Below, piece after piece: positions 13,891 to 25,248 of a DNA stretch of 64,000 bases. Origin of the DNA: Hymenoscyphus infarciens (taxonomy: Eukaryota > Ascomycota > Leotiomycetes > Helotiales > Helotiaceae). The stretch spans positions 1 through 64,000 of the forward strand of contig LLCB01000012.1 in the NCBI GenBank assembly GCA_001414345.1, read 5' to 3'. How positions within the stretch are numbered: position 1 is the first letter of the stretch; each line of letters starts with the position of its first letter. A program made the position numbers and the translations under genes. The notes under the pieces were generated by a model. That model saw only the letters and a program-made list of their open reading frames with translations, made no database searches and had not been told where the DNA came from.

Positions 13891-15411
13891 TTTACTATAT
13901 TATTTAAAAGACTTTTATACTAAATAGCTAGAATAGCTAAGACTACTCTAACTTCTCTCTAAATAGATTAATATATAGGAATTAGATAAGAATTAAGTAA
14001 AAGAGTTAATTTATAAAACTCTATTAATACCTTCTAATTCTAGTTACTCTTAATAAGAAACCTATAATAAAAACCTAAAATAAAACACTAACTAGTAAGA
14101 ATATTTAAAGTTAATAAAGTAAAGAACTAAGACTAAGTTACTACTAAAATAGAGCCTACGCTACCTCTTCTTCCTCTAACTTATTATCCTCTCTACTCTC
14201 TTAAGTATAAGAAGTCTAAACTAGCTCTTCCTCTACCTTCGTCTTATAAAGACGCTTCTTACCTTAGTAACCTCCTATAACTAGCTTAGGAGAAGACGCT
14301 TATAAACTCTTTAAATAGGTCTTAAAGAGAACCTAAACCTAGGTTTAGATAGAGGTCTTACTCTCTATAGTATAGTATAAGAACTATTAAATATTAGTAA
14401 TTAAAACCTCTTTAATAAGTAAGAGGTACTTATAATAACCTTAGTATAAAGCACCTAAGTCTTCTCTAAGAGAGTAAACTATACCTCTAAACTATTCTTT
14501 AGTACCTCTATACTAGTAATAACTAATACCTTATCTAAGGCCTTAGTAGCTCTCTTAATCTCCTTCTTCTTCTTCTTAAGCTTAAGCTTATTAAACTCCT
14601 TTCTTATAAACTATAATAACTACCTAAGTTAGAATAGATTTAGTATATATTTAGAATTAAACTTATAAGAATATATATAGTATTCTACTTTATATAATAC
14701 TTATACTTCTTTAACTTAGGCTTCTTAAAAGCGTGTATATAATCTCTATTCTAAGTTTTTACCTAAAAGTATCGAACGTAGTAGACTTAGTAAGTAGCTA
14801 GAAGTATACTAGAAGAATATAAGAGAGGCATTTTACTATATTAGATTAGCTCTAAATTAGGCCTAATTAAGAGAGGAAAGACTTACTTTTATATATATAT
14901 ATATATAATATATATATATTCTAGAAGATAAGTTAGTATATAAGAATATATCTAATTAGAAGGTATTCTTACTATATATATATTATTTAGATAAAAAGAA
15001 AAGAAGAAGAGAAGTTAGAATTAGAGAAAAGTCACTTACTAATATACTACTTATAATAATAGCTATTACTTTATAATTATTATTTATTACTTAATAATTA
15101 CTATTATAATATATAATAATAGTAAGAACATAATAACTCTATAATAGTATACTACTTTCTACCTAATAGCTAATAATTAGCTTCTCTTCTATTCGTATCT
15201 ATTATTATATAGTATATAATAATAAATAAAAAGTAATTATCTCTTAAATAATAATACTACTAGCTATCGACTCTACCTCGACTACTAGACACTATAATAG
15301 TAAATAAGTTATATTCTTTATAATAAACACGTAAATAATACTCTAATTAACCTAATACTATACTAATTAATAACTAAAGACTCGGGATAAGTCTTTTTTA
15401 AGAAGAGAGGA

Positions 15412-15785
15412 TATAATAGTACGCTATTCTAAATTACTAGTATTTATAAAACTACTAATACCTCTATAATTATTCTAATACTTATAAGACAGAAGGTGCT
15501 AAAAGGAGTAAGAATTAGATATTATATATTTTACTTTAAGGCCTTATATATTTAGCTTTAAAGCTCTTATTATTTTAGTAGCTATATTAGAAAGAGCTCG
15601 GTTATTATTCTTATTAGGACTTAGTAGTCTCTAACCTCTTATATATAGATGTTTATACTTAGTATAGAAGAAGAATAGTTTTTCCTTTTCTTCTATATTA
15701 GTACCTAGTCTTTATATACGTTATTCTATCTCGAACGTACTCTTATATACCTCTTCTCTAGTAGTATATATTTCGTACTATTATA
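15412..15785 (+). repeat. 3' LTR of the inner gypsy element
   Basis: 374-bp direct repeat of 7,937-8,310, preceded by AAGAAGAGAGGA and followed by the CTAGT duplication. Confidence 0.85.
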
Positions 15786-15790
15786 CTAGT

Positions 15791-17190
15791 CCGAGTTAGA
15801 TCTTACTTTCTATAACTTTTAAGATATACTTAAACTTTTAGATTCCTACTTCTTAACTAGTTATAAAATAGAGAATACTTAGAATACTTTTAGAGTCTTA
15901 TAGATAGAATAAGAAGATTATATTAAAGAAACTTTTACTAAGTTTAAAGGTTATTTTTCAAGTATAGCTATACTTAGAGAAATACTAGAATTAGAAAGAT
16001 TCTTTTATATATAAGAGAAGATTATACTACGGCTTTAAAACTTAGCTACTATAAAGAAGAGACGTTAGAATTATAACTTTCTTAAAATAGTATCTAATCT
16101 TTTAGCTTTAGATAAGAAGAAACGCTAAAACGCTAAGTTACTTATAATTAGTACTTTAGTTTAAAGAAATCTCTCTCTATCTTCTAGCGTAGCTCTAAAC
16201 TCTCTACGATCTAATAGCGACTCTTCTTTAGAAGTAGAAGATAAAAACAAGCTTTTATAAAGTACTCTAGTTTATATCTGAATTATAGAGAGAACGAGAT
16301 AATACTAGATAACTTAGTTTATATAATAGAACTAATAAATATCGTACTAGTAACTACTTCTTTATTATCTTAGACTTTAGATAGTAAAACTTTAATAAAT
16401 TTAGTAATAACTTCTTTTAACTAGCTAAAACTCTACTAACTCTAGTATAGAGTCTTACTTTCTTTACTTCTAGCTAGACTAGAAGTTTCTTTTTATTTAA
16501 ATTTTTCGAATTAGATACGAATTAGTACGCTCTTAAAGTGAACTCTTAGCTAAGATCTTACTATTATTATTCTACGACGTTTCGTCTCTAACTTTACTCT
16601 AAGTATCTTCTAATCTATAAGATAGCCTAGTTAGAATAGAGATTATACTCTTTTAGCGAATATAAAAGCAAATATAGATACTTATACTTTAATATAGAAT
16701 AACTAGAATAAAGTCTCTTTAATAAGTATTAAAATTAGATTATCTACGATTTAGATCTAAATTAACTTCTTACTTAATAACCGTTAACTAAAACAACGAT
16801 ATAACACTTATACTATTCTAATTCAACCTTAATAAGAATAATACTAAGACTCGATACGAGTCTTTTTTAAGAGAGAGAGATATAATAGTCTACTATTCTA
16901 TATAGCCGAGACTATATAGTATTTACTATATATATAAGGTTTTAGTAGTTATTATTTTATATTATCTAATCTAGAAAGGTTTTAGGTTTAGCTTTTAGAC
17001 TTTTTTATATTATCTAAACCTCTTTTTATATCGTCTAAATCTCTTATATATAGCTATATACTCTTCTATAGTTAGAAAAGGCTAATTTAGTCTTTTCTTC
17101 TATATTAGTATCTAGTATTTATATATATTATTCTACGGAATATACTTCTATATATCTCTTTCGTAGTAGTATATATTTCGTATTATTATA
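15791..17190 (+). mobile_element. Right half of the outer gypsy element, with gag and protease relics and a 3' LTR
   Basis: 15,800-16,020 aligns with the gag region of the inner element (about 9,420-9,620). About 16,300-16,440 aligns with its protease region. The sequence then goes to the 3' LTR after only about 450 bp, with no reverse transcriptase or integrase relic. The 3' LTR spans 16,881-17,190 (starts TATAATAGTC, ends TATTATTATA) and follows the purine tract GAGAGAGAGA. The outer element was therefore a deleted, non-autonomous relative of the element inserted into it. Confidence 0.6.
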
Positions 17191-18340
17191 GTTATATTCT
17201 ACTTATTATTATACTATTATACTAGTAGTAAAAGTCTAAGACTATAGTAAAGCTTCTTCGATATCTATAAAGCTTCTCTACTATACTAATAATAGATAGT
17301 TAATACTAATTATATTATCTTAGAATAAGCGAATAAGTAGCTTAAACTATTTCTTTTATTCTATTTTTAAAAGTCTTTAAATAAGAGTCTAAAATAAAGA
17401 CATTATAAGAACGTTTATATAAGCTATTATTAAAAGCTTTCTATAATAGCTTAGATATAACTTAGAACTATATATTTAATAAGCTAATCTATTTATATTA
17501 GCTACGCTCTACTTCGCGATTTAAGTTATAAAAACTATTATAAATATATAGTAGAAACTTTTTAAATTACTAAGTATAGTCTAAGCCGACTATTTATACT
17601 CTCTAGAATAGCGCTAGTGCCTACGCTAGCGAGTAACCACGTGACTAGTATACTTCTATTTACTAGGCTTTTAATAAAAACTTTATTAGTAAGAGATATA
17701 TCTATTATAATATTCTCTACGAAGTAATATAAAAGTATCTAATAAAAAATCTCGTTTTATACTATTATACTTCAAATAAGTATCTATTAACATACTTAAA
17801 TATTCTTCGCTACTAGTCTAGTAACGGATTATCACTTCTTTAGAAAATTTAGAATCGCCTAATATAAATCTCCTACCTCTATATAAGCGAGCGCGAAAAC
17901 GACTATCTATAACCGAGCTAGAGAAAAACAGAGAGTAGTAAGAAGGTTAAACAAAGCGCTAATTATGCTTTATTAATACGAGTAGGCTAAGGTGACTCTA
18001 GCAGAAACAATGACGAAAATGACTAGCTTCATAGCTAGTCCTCATTTATTATATAGACAAACACTAGGCAGAGTAAGCCTTGATACTACAACGCCTACGT
18101 AATCTTTAACATCTTCCAACGGCAGCAATGGCTAAATCTATTACTAGATCTGCTGAACCGGCTGAGGCTGCTGAGAAGACTACACGCGCAGGATGAAAAT
18201 GGTTCTAGATGAGCCTAAGTCAGGCAGTAGCTCTAGCTCTTTATATCTACTTGTCCATAAGATCGTTCGCCTTTCAGAATCTACCATGCCTAATAATGGA
18301 TCTCGGCGGCAATAAAAGCCTCAAGTCGTGGGATATCAAA
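17191..18340. other. Border of the AT-rich block; no gene seen
   Basis: Composition shifts from RIP-mutated (to about 17,900) to balanced DNA. A few GC-containing words (CGCTAGTGCC, CACGTGAC near 17,620-17,650) stand out. An ORF at 18,209-18,484 runs antisense into the EthD gene and resembles nothing. Confidence 0.5.
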
Positions 18341-19340
18341 CTATATCGACTTAGTATCAAATTCCAACTCTCGCCAAAAAAGGGGGGAAATTACAGGAAT
18401 ATTCTCTGTATCATCATAAATAGCCACCGATCGACTAAACACCATAAACGAAGTATCAACATCAATACCCAGACTAGCAGGTAAACTTGTCTGCGCAGCC
18501 CGCAGAGTACTCAACGCAGCACCCGTATCACATAACCAAAACTTCACCACAGCATTAATCGCCGGCATTGTAGCACCACCATAGTAAAGCGTTGAATCTG
18601 TACCCGGGATTTGCGTGTGATAGCTGATATTGTACGCAGCACCAGTTAAGTTCCCAGCAAATGCAAAAGCAACGGATTGCGCGAATGTGGTGTTGTCGAA
18701 GGATGATCCGCTGGTGTTAGAAGCGGCTACCCAATAAAATGCGGTGATAGGACGGGCGATATCGTCTGCTGTCATGTTGCAGGTGGGGAGTCCGGAGCTG
18801 AATTGATCTTCGTAAGCAAACATGGAGAATGCGGTTGCTTCGTCGCCGAACCATTCTCCATCGCTATCCACACCAACAGTTAGTATCAGTATTCGTCATT
18901 TCTGGAAAGAATATAAAGTAGTCAAGAAGTCGTGAAAACGGTAGACACTAGATATGTACTTACGGCCCAATAACAGTCTCCGTGTAATTCGTGGAAGGCT
19001 CTCCTAAGAAGGCTTCCTCAGTCCCAGAGTACAACTCTATAAGCCCATCTCTCCCGACCCAGGACGCATCGGGTACGGAATCATTTGCCCCAAAGACACT
19101 ATCGAAGATATGATTGTGATAATACGCAATCGGTCTCGATGTATCATTTATAGGCGAGTTCCATGCCTTTTGTCCGTGGACGAGGGTAATGTAGTTGAGG
19201 AATTCGACGTGGGTGAGGCCGCTCCTGCGGCGGGACGCTGCGAGTTGTTTAGGGAATGCGTTGGGTATAGATGTCCCGGATATGAGGGGTAACACTGCGA
19301 GGAATTGGAGGAATGCATTGGTGGTCTTTTGGGGGTGCAT
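18341..19340 (-). CDS. EthD-like dimeric alpha/beta-barrel protein, putative secreted
   Basis: Two exons, 19,340-18,964 and 18,863-18,341, joined across a 100-bp intron (donor GTAAGT, branch ACTAAC, acceptor TAG), give 299 residues. The N-terminus has a hydrophobic stretch like a signal peptide (about residues 9-24). Residues about 40-110 show the EthD pattern: L-T-H-V-E-F-L-N-Y followed by VHG, then a Y-x-x-N-H element and a D-G-L-I-E-L strand. EthD-domain proteins are small dimeric barrels that often sit in catabolic or secondary-metabolite loci; some act as decarboxylases or dehydratases, so no reaction is assigned here. The gene lies alone between two RIP-mutated blocks. The frame is intact and composition is normal, so it has escaped the surrounding mutation. 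The EthD call is moderately sure; the signal peptide less so. Confidence 0.7.
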
Positions 19341-19773
19341 GGTGAAGGTTTGCTCTTTGCCTGATTTGACTCTTGGTGTGGGGTACAGAATAAGTAGTGC
19401 AATTCCTCGTTCATAACGTCCAATGTCTTCTCTGGAGGTTCTTATAAGGAATCGTACTACTTGAACCTTCCCCGCTCACTTGCCAGGTATTTCAATAGTC
19501 TGATCAGGTAGTCATATAATACTTAGTCCCAGGCGTAACAGTCCATAACGGGGCCTCCTAAAGAAACCCTGCTTTGCTGGGTCCCGCTATGGACTGATTC
19601 GCCTGGGACGAAGTACTATCACCCTCTCTACGTATAGTACTTTGTCTCTAGCGAATCAAAAGTTGAACAAGAGAGGGTAAATTTATAGAGTTTCCAGGGG
19701 TTTTTGAGTAGGATAAAGCACCGGAAATGTGGCGATTACCTCATTGGAATAACGTTTATTTCGCTAGGACGAA
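19341..19773. other. Intergenic DNA with foldback repeats
   Basis: Contains two adjacent foldback sequences, listed separately, and no coding frame. Confidence 0.5.
19516..19619. repeat. MITE-like foldback element 1
   Basis: The left arm (19,520-19,547) and right arm (19,588-19,615) are inverted copies (about 25 of 28 match) sharing GTCCCAGGCG and CAGTCCATA, around a 40-bp loop. The arms extend a few bases with TA-rich ends, compatible with a small non-autonomous DNA element. Confidence 0.6.
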
Positions 19774-19779
19774 GTACGG
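19634..19779. repeat. MITE-like foldback element 2, related to element 1
   Basis: The left end TAGTACTTTGTCTCTAGCGA (about 19,637) and the right end CGCTAGGACGAAGTAC (about 19,762-19,777) are inverted relatives of the arm sequence of element 1. The right end abuts the long terminal repeat that starts at 19,774. Confidence 0.45.
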
Positions 19780-20449
19780 AAGAGAGTGGACAGTGGGTCT
19801 CGTCATCTATATTGGTAACTAATGTTCCTAACCTCGCATTTTCCGACGAACACTGAAAAGGGGTACACTCCCCAGTGGCATAAAAGTGAGGGATGCATAA
19901 GTGCGGCTGGCAGAGTAGTCTATTCCTAATCTAGCTAGCTTAGGCCCACTTGCTTAACGGCCGGGCGTTGTTACACTATAACCTACCTAACCTAGTAGAC
20001 CACACCCTAGTACACGTGACTATTATACTATTTTTTATTATAGAAGGAGTAAACGTTATTAATAAGAGGCTAAAAGACGTACTAATTAGCTTATAAAAGA
20101 GTAAAAAGTAAGACTCGAAGTTTAGAAGTATTACGTACTAGTGTCTATAGTAGAGGTAGTTCTTATATAAGTACGTCGGACTTTAACTCTGAAGCCGACT
20201 AGGCCTAGTACTAATTAGGTATAGTATAGATATAGAGGCGTCGTTATATATATTAAGAAGTTATACTACTAGAGACTTAAATAAGCGTATTTTTAAAAAG
20301 TACTTAATATTAGACTTTAAACTACTCTCTTATTATAGTCTTATAAACTATAAGCTTATTAAAGTAATTAAAGACTATATTATAATTTTTCTATATTTTA
20401 AAAGAAACAATACTAAAAGACGTTATTATAAAGTAGTATAATAGAGTAT

Positions 20450-20548
20450 AAAAGTCGATTTTATAAAACTCTTAGTTATAAAACTACTAAAAAACGCTAA
20501 GACTTCTTTATCTCTTAGTTATAAGTTATAAAATCGACTTTTATACTC
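20450..20548. repeat. Inverted repeat with 23-bp arms
   Basis: GAGTATAAAAGTCGATTTTA near 20,450 recurs inverted near 20,526-20,548, separated by about 50 bp, giving a potential stem-loop inside the RIP-mutated element. Confidence 0.6.
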
Positions 20549-20725
20549 GTTTTTAGAATTACTTAATAATTATAGATCTAGAAGCTATAAAACTTTAGTA
20601 GAGTTATTTAGAAAGTATTTTATTATATAGCTTTAATAGAGCTTAAGTTAAAGAGATATAGTTATAGAGATATATAAAGATTTCTTGAAAATATATAGAA
20701 TTACTCTAAATGTTTTATCTCTAGT

Positions 20726-23700
20726 AAAGTTATATTATAACTATATCTCTTGAAATTTATTTCTTTAAAAGTGAGAATAAATATATTATACTTTTTATAC
20801 TTTATTATTATAGTAATTAATACTTTTATTCTCTAAATAATCGTAAATACTTAGAATATCTCTTAAATTAATTAAAAAGTAACTATTCTATCTTTTAAAA
20901 ATATCTCTTAAAAATAAAAGTATTCTAGTTAGAAAAAAGAGATATTTAAGTTAGTTTATACTTTTTCTCTATTTATTAGTTTTCTTATACTAATATACTA
21001 AAAATTAATAAATATAATTAATTAATCTACTTATATACTATCTATTTATAACTACGTAGACTAACTCTTAAAAACTTTAGTAGTAGTTAAGTCTAACACT
21101 TTTAAATCTTTTATTTATAGCTTTTATTACTTAAAATAATAATTTAAGTATTCTTTTAAAACTTAATATCTTTCTTCTTTTATATCTTAATTACTTTTAT
21201 CTTTTAAATAAAAGTAGATTTCTTTATATAAGTCTTTTACTACTCTTTCTCTTTATACTATTTATTTTATTACTTTTTATTATAATAGTACGAAATATAT
21301 ATAACTATAAAAGAGATAAATAAGAGTATATTTCATAGAATAATATATATAAATACTAGGCTCTAGTATAGAAGAAAAGGAAAAACTATCTCTCTTCTAT
21401 ACTAAATATAAGTATCTATATATAGAAGGTCGGAAACTACTAAGATCTAATAATAATAATAACCGAGTCTTATCTAATAGAGCTAATACTAAATAATAAG
21501 AGCTAAAAAGCTAAATATATAATCTCTAAATCTTAATCCCTTCTATATATAAATATTAGATATTAATACCTTTAGTATCTTTAGTTATATAAGTATTAGT
21601 AATTCGTAATCTCGGCCTAGAGGTATTAGTAGTTTCATAAATACTAGTAATTCAGAATAGCGTACTATTATAGCTCTAGCTTAAGAGTAGAAGTATAAGT
21701 AATAAAAAGTTATAATAATAGTATAGAAGATTCTAAAGTAAAGTATTAGCTTTTATATCTAATTTTACTTTTACTTTAGAAACGAATCTTACTTTTAAAT
21801 AAGAGTCTTTTTAACTTACTCTTAAGCGAGAGCTTTCTTAACTTACTTCTTTTACTACTAAAGCTCTATCTCTTTTTTAAAGTAATTCTTCTTAAGTTTC
21901 TTCTAAACTTCTTAGTTAAATTTATTATTATTACTATTTTTACTTTTATATTTCTTTTTAAATAAGATTATTACTCTATAATAGCGGTTTAAAGCTAGCT
22001 AGTTCTTTTAGCTAGATATAAGTATTTATAAAAGTAAGCTTTTCTTAATATTTTAAAAGTATCTAGCTTAGTTTATAAACTCGTTATCTTGAAAATTAGT
22101 CTTACTATTACTATTATTAAGAAATTAAGTATCTTTTATCTTTTAGACTTAACTATATATTAAGATAGTATAGTAAGATAAGTTCTTTATATTAAGTATA
22201 CTTTTATATTAACTAGTAAAAGTTCTATTAGCTTCTAGTCTTTTTTTAGTTATTCTAGATAGTACTTAATATATAGTAGAAAGATAGTTCTTAGAAGTAT
22301 TAGCTTAAGGTTATTATATATAAGAAGTAGCTTAAAAGTAGTCTAGTAAGTCTATTATTTATTTAAGAATATATTTCTAAGATTAAAGAATTAAATAGTA
22401 TTAAGTATAAGGTTTAATTAGCTTAGAAACTAAGATAAGAAGAAGTTCTCTTTTTATAATTAAATCTATACTAGTATTTATAAGAAGTATCTACTTAGTA
22501 AATATCTTTACTAGTAAGAGTTATCTTATACTTTATATTATAAGAAATTTAATTTTAAAGTATCTTCTATAGTTTATTAGTTAATTTAGTACTTGAACTT
22601 TTAAAGAGAGAAGTATAATATTAGTAGAACTTTAGTATAATCTAGCTATAGAGATTATTAAGTATTTAGAGTAATACTTTATTATATAACTAGCTTTATA
22701 TACTATTAATACTTTTAATAATATTTAAGATATTATAGCTAAATCGTAAGTATTCTTTTCTAATAACTTTATATACTAATTAATATTAATATATAAAGAG
22801 ATAGTATTAATATATTTTAAGAGTTTCTTCTAATTATATTACTTTTTAAACTTTATAATCTAAGTAAGAGTTTTTATATAAGTACTTTTATTTTTTAAGT
22901 AGTAAAGTCTCTACTAAAGCTTTCTTAAGTTCTTATTATAATAAATAGTAAAATTATCTATAATATATTAGTAATATATAAGAGTATAAGCTTTTAGAAG
23001 TCTTTAAAAGAGCTTCTTTCGTAGACTCTTTTAGTAATTACTAATTATTATATATTTTTCGCTCTTTAATAATATTATATAAAATACTAGAAAGATATAC
23101 TTTATATAAGTAAAATACTACTTCTAACTTTTTTCTCTCTCTCTTAGTATAAGCGCTTAATAAATTAGTAATATCTTATTATTAGTATTAATATAAATCG
23201 TAATATAAAGAATTATTATATACTTTAACTAAGTATATATACTATTAACTTCTCTAAAATAGTATATATAGCTAATAGTATTTTAAAAAGGTCTTTAGAG
23301 TAAGAAATAATCTATTTTACTCTTAAGTAGTTTTATTAGTTTAGAGATATATATAGTAATTAGAATTAACTTTTTAGAATATCTTAGTATAGTAGAGAAA
23401 GAGTATAAAAGACTTCTTCTTCTCTTTTATACTCTTATTATATTACTTTTTAACTATATAATCTCTCTATTATAAAAGTACTTTATAGCCTCTCTTTTTA
23501 TTATTAATATTATAGCTTTAAAAGAGTAATCTTAATTAATAGCTTTATTATCTTTTTAAAGAATATATTAAATACTATTCTTAACTTAGTTAGTTCTTAG
23601 TATATTAATATAAAGAATACTTAAATAAAGAAAAAATAAGTCTTCTTTTTATAATCTAATACTAGATATAGTAGTTCTAACTTTATAATATACTAGAATA

Positions 23701-24270
23701 AATCGTAATTAACTAGTAAAAAGAAAATCTTCTCTTATATCTTCTTAATAATATTACTTTTAACTAACTTTTAGTTTCTTCTCTTCTAAGATATTATTAG
23801 TATTAGCTTTATCTTAGTTCTCTTATTATCTCTTTATTATATAACGTAGCTTAGAAGCTATAGTATAGTAAGCTATCTTTTTAATATACTTATAAACTAA
23901 TATATTAATAGTAGAAGAAGAATAATTAAAAGAACTAAAAGAAATTAGATACTATATATCAAAGATTATAATTTTAAGATACTAGCTTTAATTTACTAAA
24001 AAATAGATAGTATAATATAATAAAAATAGTAAATAATAACTAACTTAAATAGTTTTTCTTTTCTAACTAGAATACTCTTATTTTTAAGAGATACTACTTA
24101 AGAGATAAAATAGTTACTTTTTAATTAATTTATAAGATATTTCAGATATTTACGATTATTTAGAGAATAAAAGTATTAATTACTATTATTAATATCTTAA
24201 CTATAAGAAGTATAGTTATTATAATATAAGAGAGAGTATAATCCGATTTTCTAGTATAAAGTACTTTTTA
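20726..24270. repeat. Long inner inverted repeat pair (about 20,726-20,963 and 24,035-24,270)
   Basis: The best part of the left arm (about 20,805-20,960) is the reverse complement of about 24,038-24,205, sharing GTAATTAATACTTTTATTC and TAAATTAATTAAAAAGTAAC. Similarity weakens outward to about 20,726 and 24,270. The arms lie inside the 31-bp terminal repeats. They could be long terminal repeats of a DNA transposon or two copies of one element in opposite orientation. Confidence 0.6.
21281..21672 (-). repeat. Solo-type gypsy LTR (minus orientation)
   Basis: The reverse complement aligns with the LTRs at 7,937 and 15,412, including the block with CTAGTATTTATATATATTA and the ends TATAATAG and CTATTATA. 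No internal region follows on either side, and the flanking pentamers (TTTAT, GCTCT) do not match. It is an eroded solo LTR or a broken end. Confidence 0.6.
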
Positions 24271-24692
24271 GTATTTCTAGTAAAAGTAAGCTAGAAACAC
24301 TAGTTACTAACATAGAGATAAGATAGTAAGATATAGAAGACTCTAGTATTATAATAATAGTTTAGACTTATAAAATACTAACTCGAGTTTATTTTAAACT
24401 CTTTTTTAAGAAAACTATTCTTAATAATACCGCTGTCTAAAAACTCGGTATTCTATGTACTTCTTTTTTCTAATAGACTTTAGAGAATTTAAAGAAAGCT
24501 ATAATAGATATTTAGAAAAATAATTAAACTTATTAATAAGTTTATAAGTATAATACTAGAGAAGCTCGATAAAGTACGAGTAAGAAAAGAGAGGCCATCT
24601 AACTAGTAATAATATAATATAACTTAAAGTATATTACTCTAAGTAGCAGAATATATAGAGCGACAAGACCCACTGTCCACTCTATTCCGTAC

Positions 24693-25248
24693 AAAAGTCG
24701 TCATCCCGGTTCATAGCCGCGTCAATTGTGGATCTACACCTTCGGGTCAACTCCTGGGATTCGGTTCTTATCGTGGCTAGAGAATCCGGAAAGTGGATAA
24801 ATGCGCATAATTGAGAAACGGAAAGTGGATGTATGCGCATAATTGAGAAGCGGAAAACGTTCGCATAGAGGTGGAAATCCCGATTATTAAGTCAGTATTT
24901 GTAAGAGATGATACGTACATAGGGTACCTAATCTAGTCCTCCACTCCACTTCGGCGTCGGGGGTTTCGCTCTTTGTACTAATCCGGGAACGAGACGGGAG
25001 CTGGTATCAGTCATAGAAGAATGAACGGTGATAGGACAATTGAACTGTGACAAGGCGGTGTAAACTTTAATCATTGAGCTAAACGAATTGAGTTATCGTG
25101 GCTCCAGTATACTTGCTTCTTTTCTATGTCTGATACTTGCGGGAGTAAACCAAGGTTAGGTATAATACTTGGGAGTGGAAGGATTTCCAGAAGTCTCACG
25201 TATGAGATTGTACAACCGGGTGTTTTTGTCCAATATATATTCATTCGT
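24693..25248. other. Intergenic DNA; no gene seen
   Basis: Normal composition returns at about 24,690. It contains a 32-bp tandem duplication (24,787-24,850). ORFs at 25,071-25,410 are antisense or short and resemble nothing. Confidence 0.5.
24787..24850. repeat. 32-bp tandem duplication
   Basis: Two adjacent 32-bp units (24,787-24,818 and 24,819-24,850) share CGGAAAGTGGAT and TGCGCATAATTGAGAA; a third partial copy (CGGAAAACG) follows. Confidence 0.85.

Larger units (their letters stand above)
7937..15785 (+). mobile_element. Full-length RIP-degenerated Ty3/gypsy retrotransposon with C-terminal chromodomain
   Basis: Two 374-bp LTRs (7,937-8,310 and 15,412-15,785) are flanked by a perfect 5-bp duplication, CTAGT (7,932-7,936 and 15,786-15,790). 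The plus-strand order is gag (about 9,000-9,900), protease (about 10,380-10,480), reverse transcriptase (11,533-11,565, YLDN relic of YLDD after F-x-x-A-P-A-x-Q-like codons near 11,470), integrase (about 12,850-13,150, relic of S-M-D-F), then a chromodomain relic at 13,780-13,890 with the pattern V-K-W-x-G/R-Y. This order is that of chromoviruses. A purine tract precedes the 3' LTR (15,399-15,411). All frames are full of stops. Confidence 0.85.
19774..24692. mobile_element. 4.9-kb AT-rich element bounded by a 31-bp terminal inverted repeat
   Basis: 19,774-19,804 and 24,662-24,692 are inverted copies with 29 of 31 bases identical, sharing AGAGTGGACAGTGGGTCT (one base differs inside the right copy). 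Between them, 20,030-24,650 is RIP-mutated (CpA/TpG nearly absent) while the first 220 bp are not. No transposase motif could be read in any frame, so the superfamily is unknown. A DNA transposon is the simplest reading. A coincidental pair of smaller repeats flanking unrelated insertions is the alternative. Confidence 0.55.
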
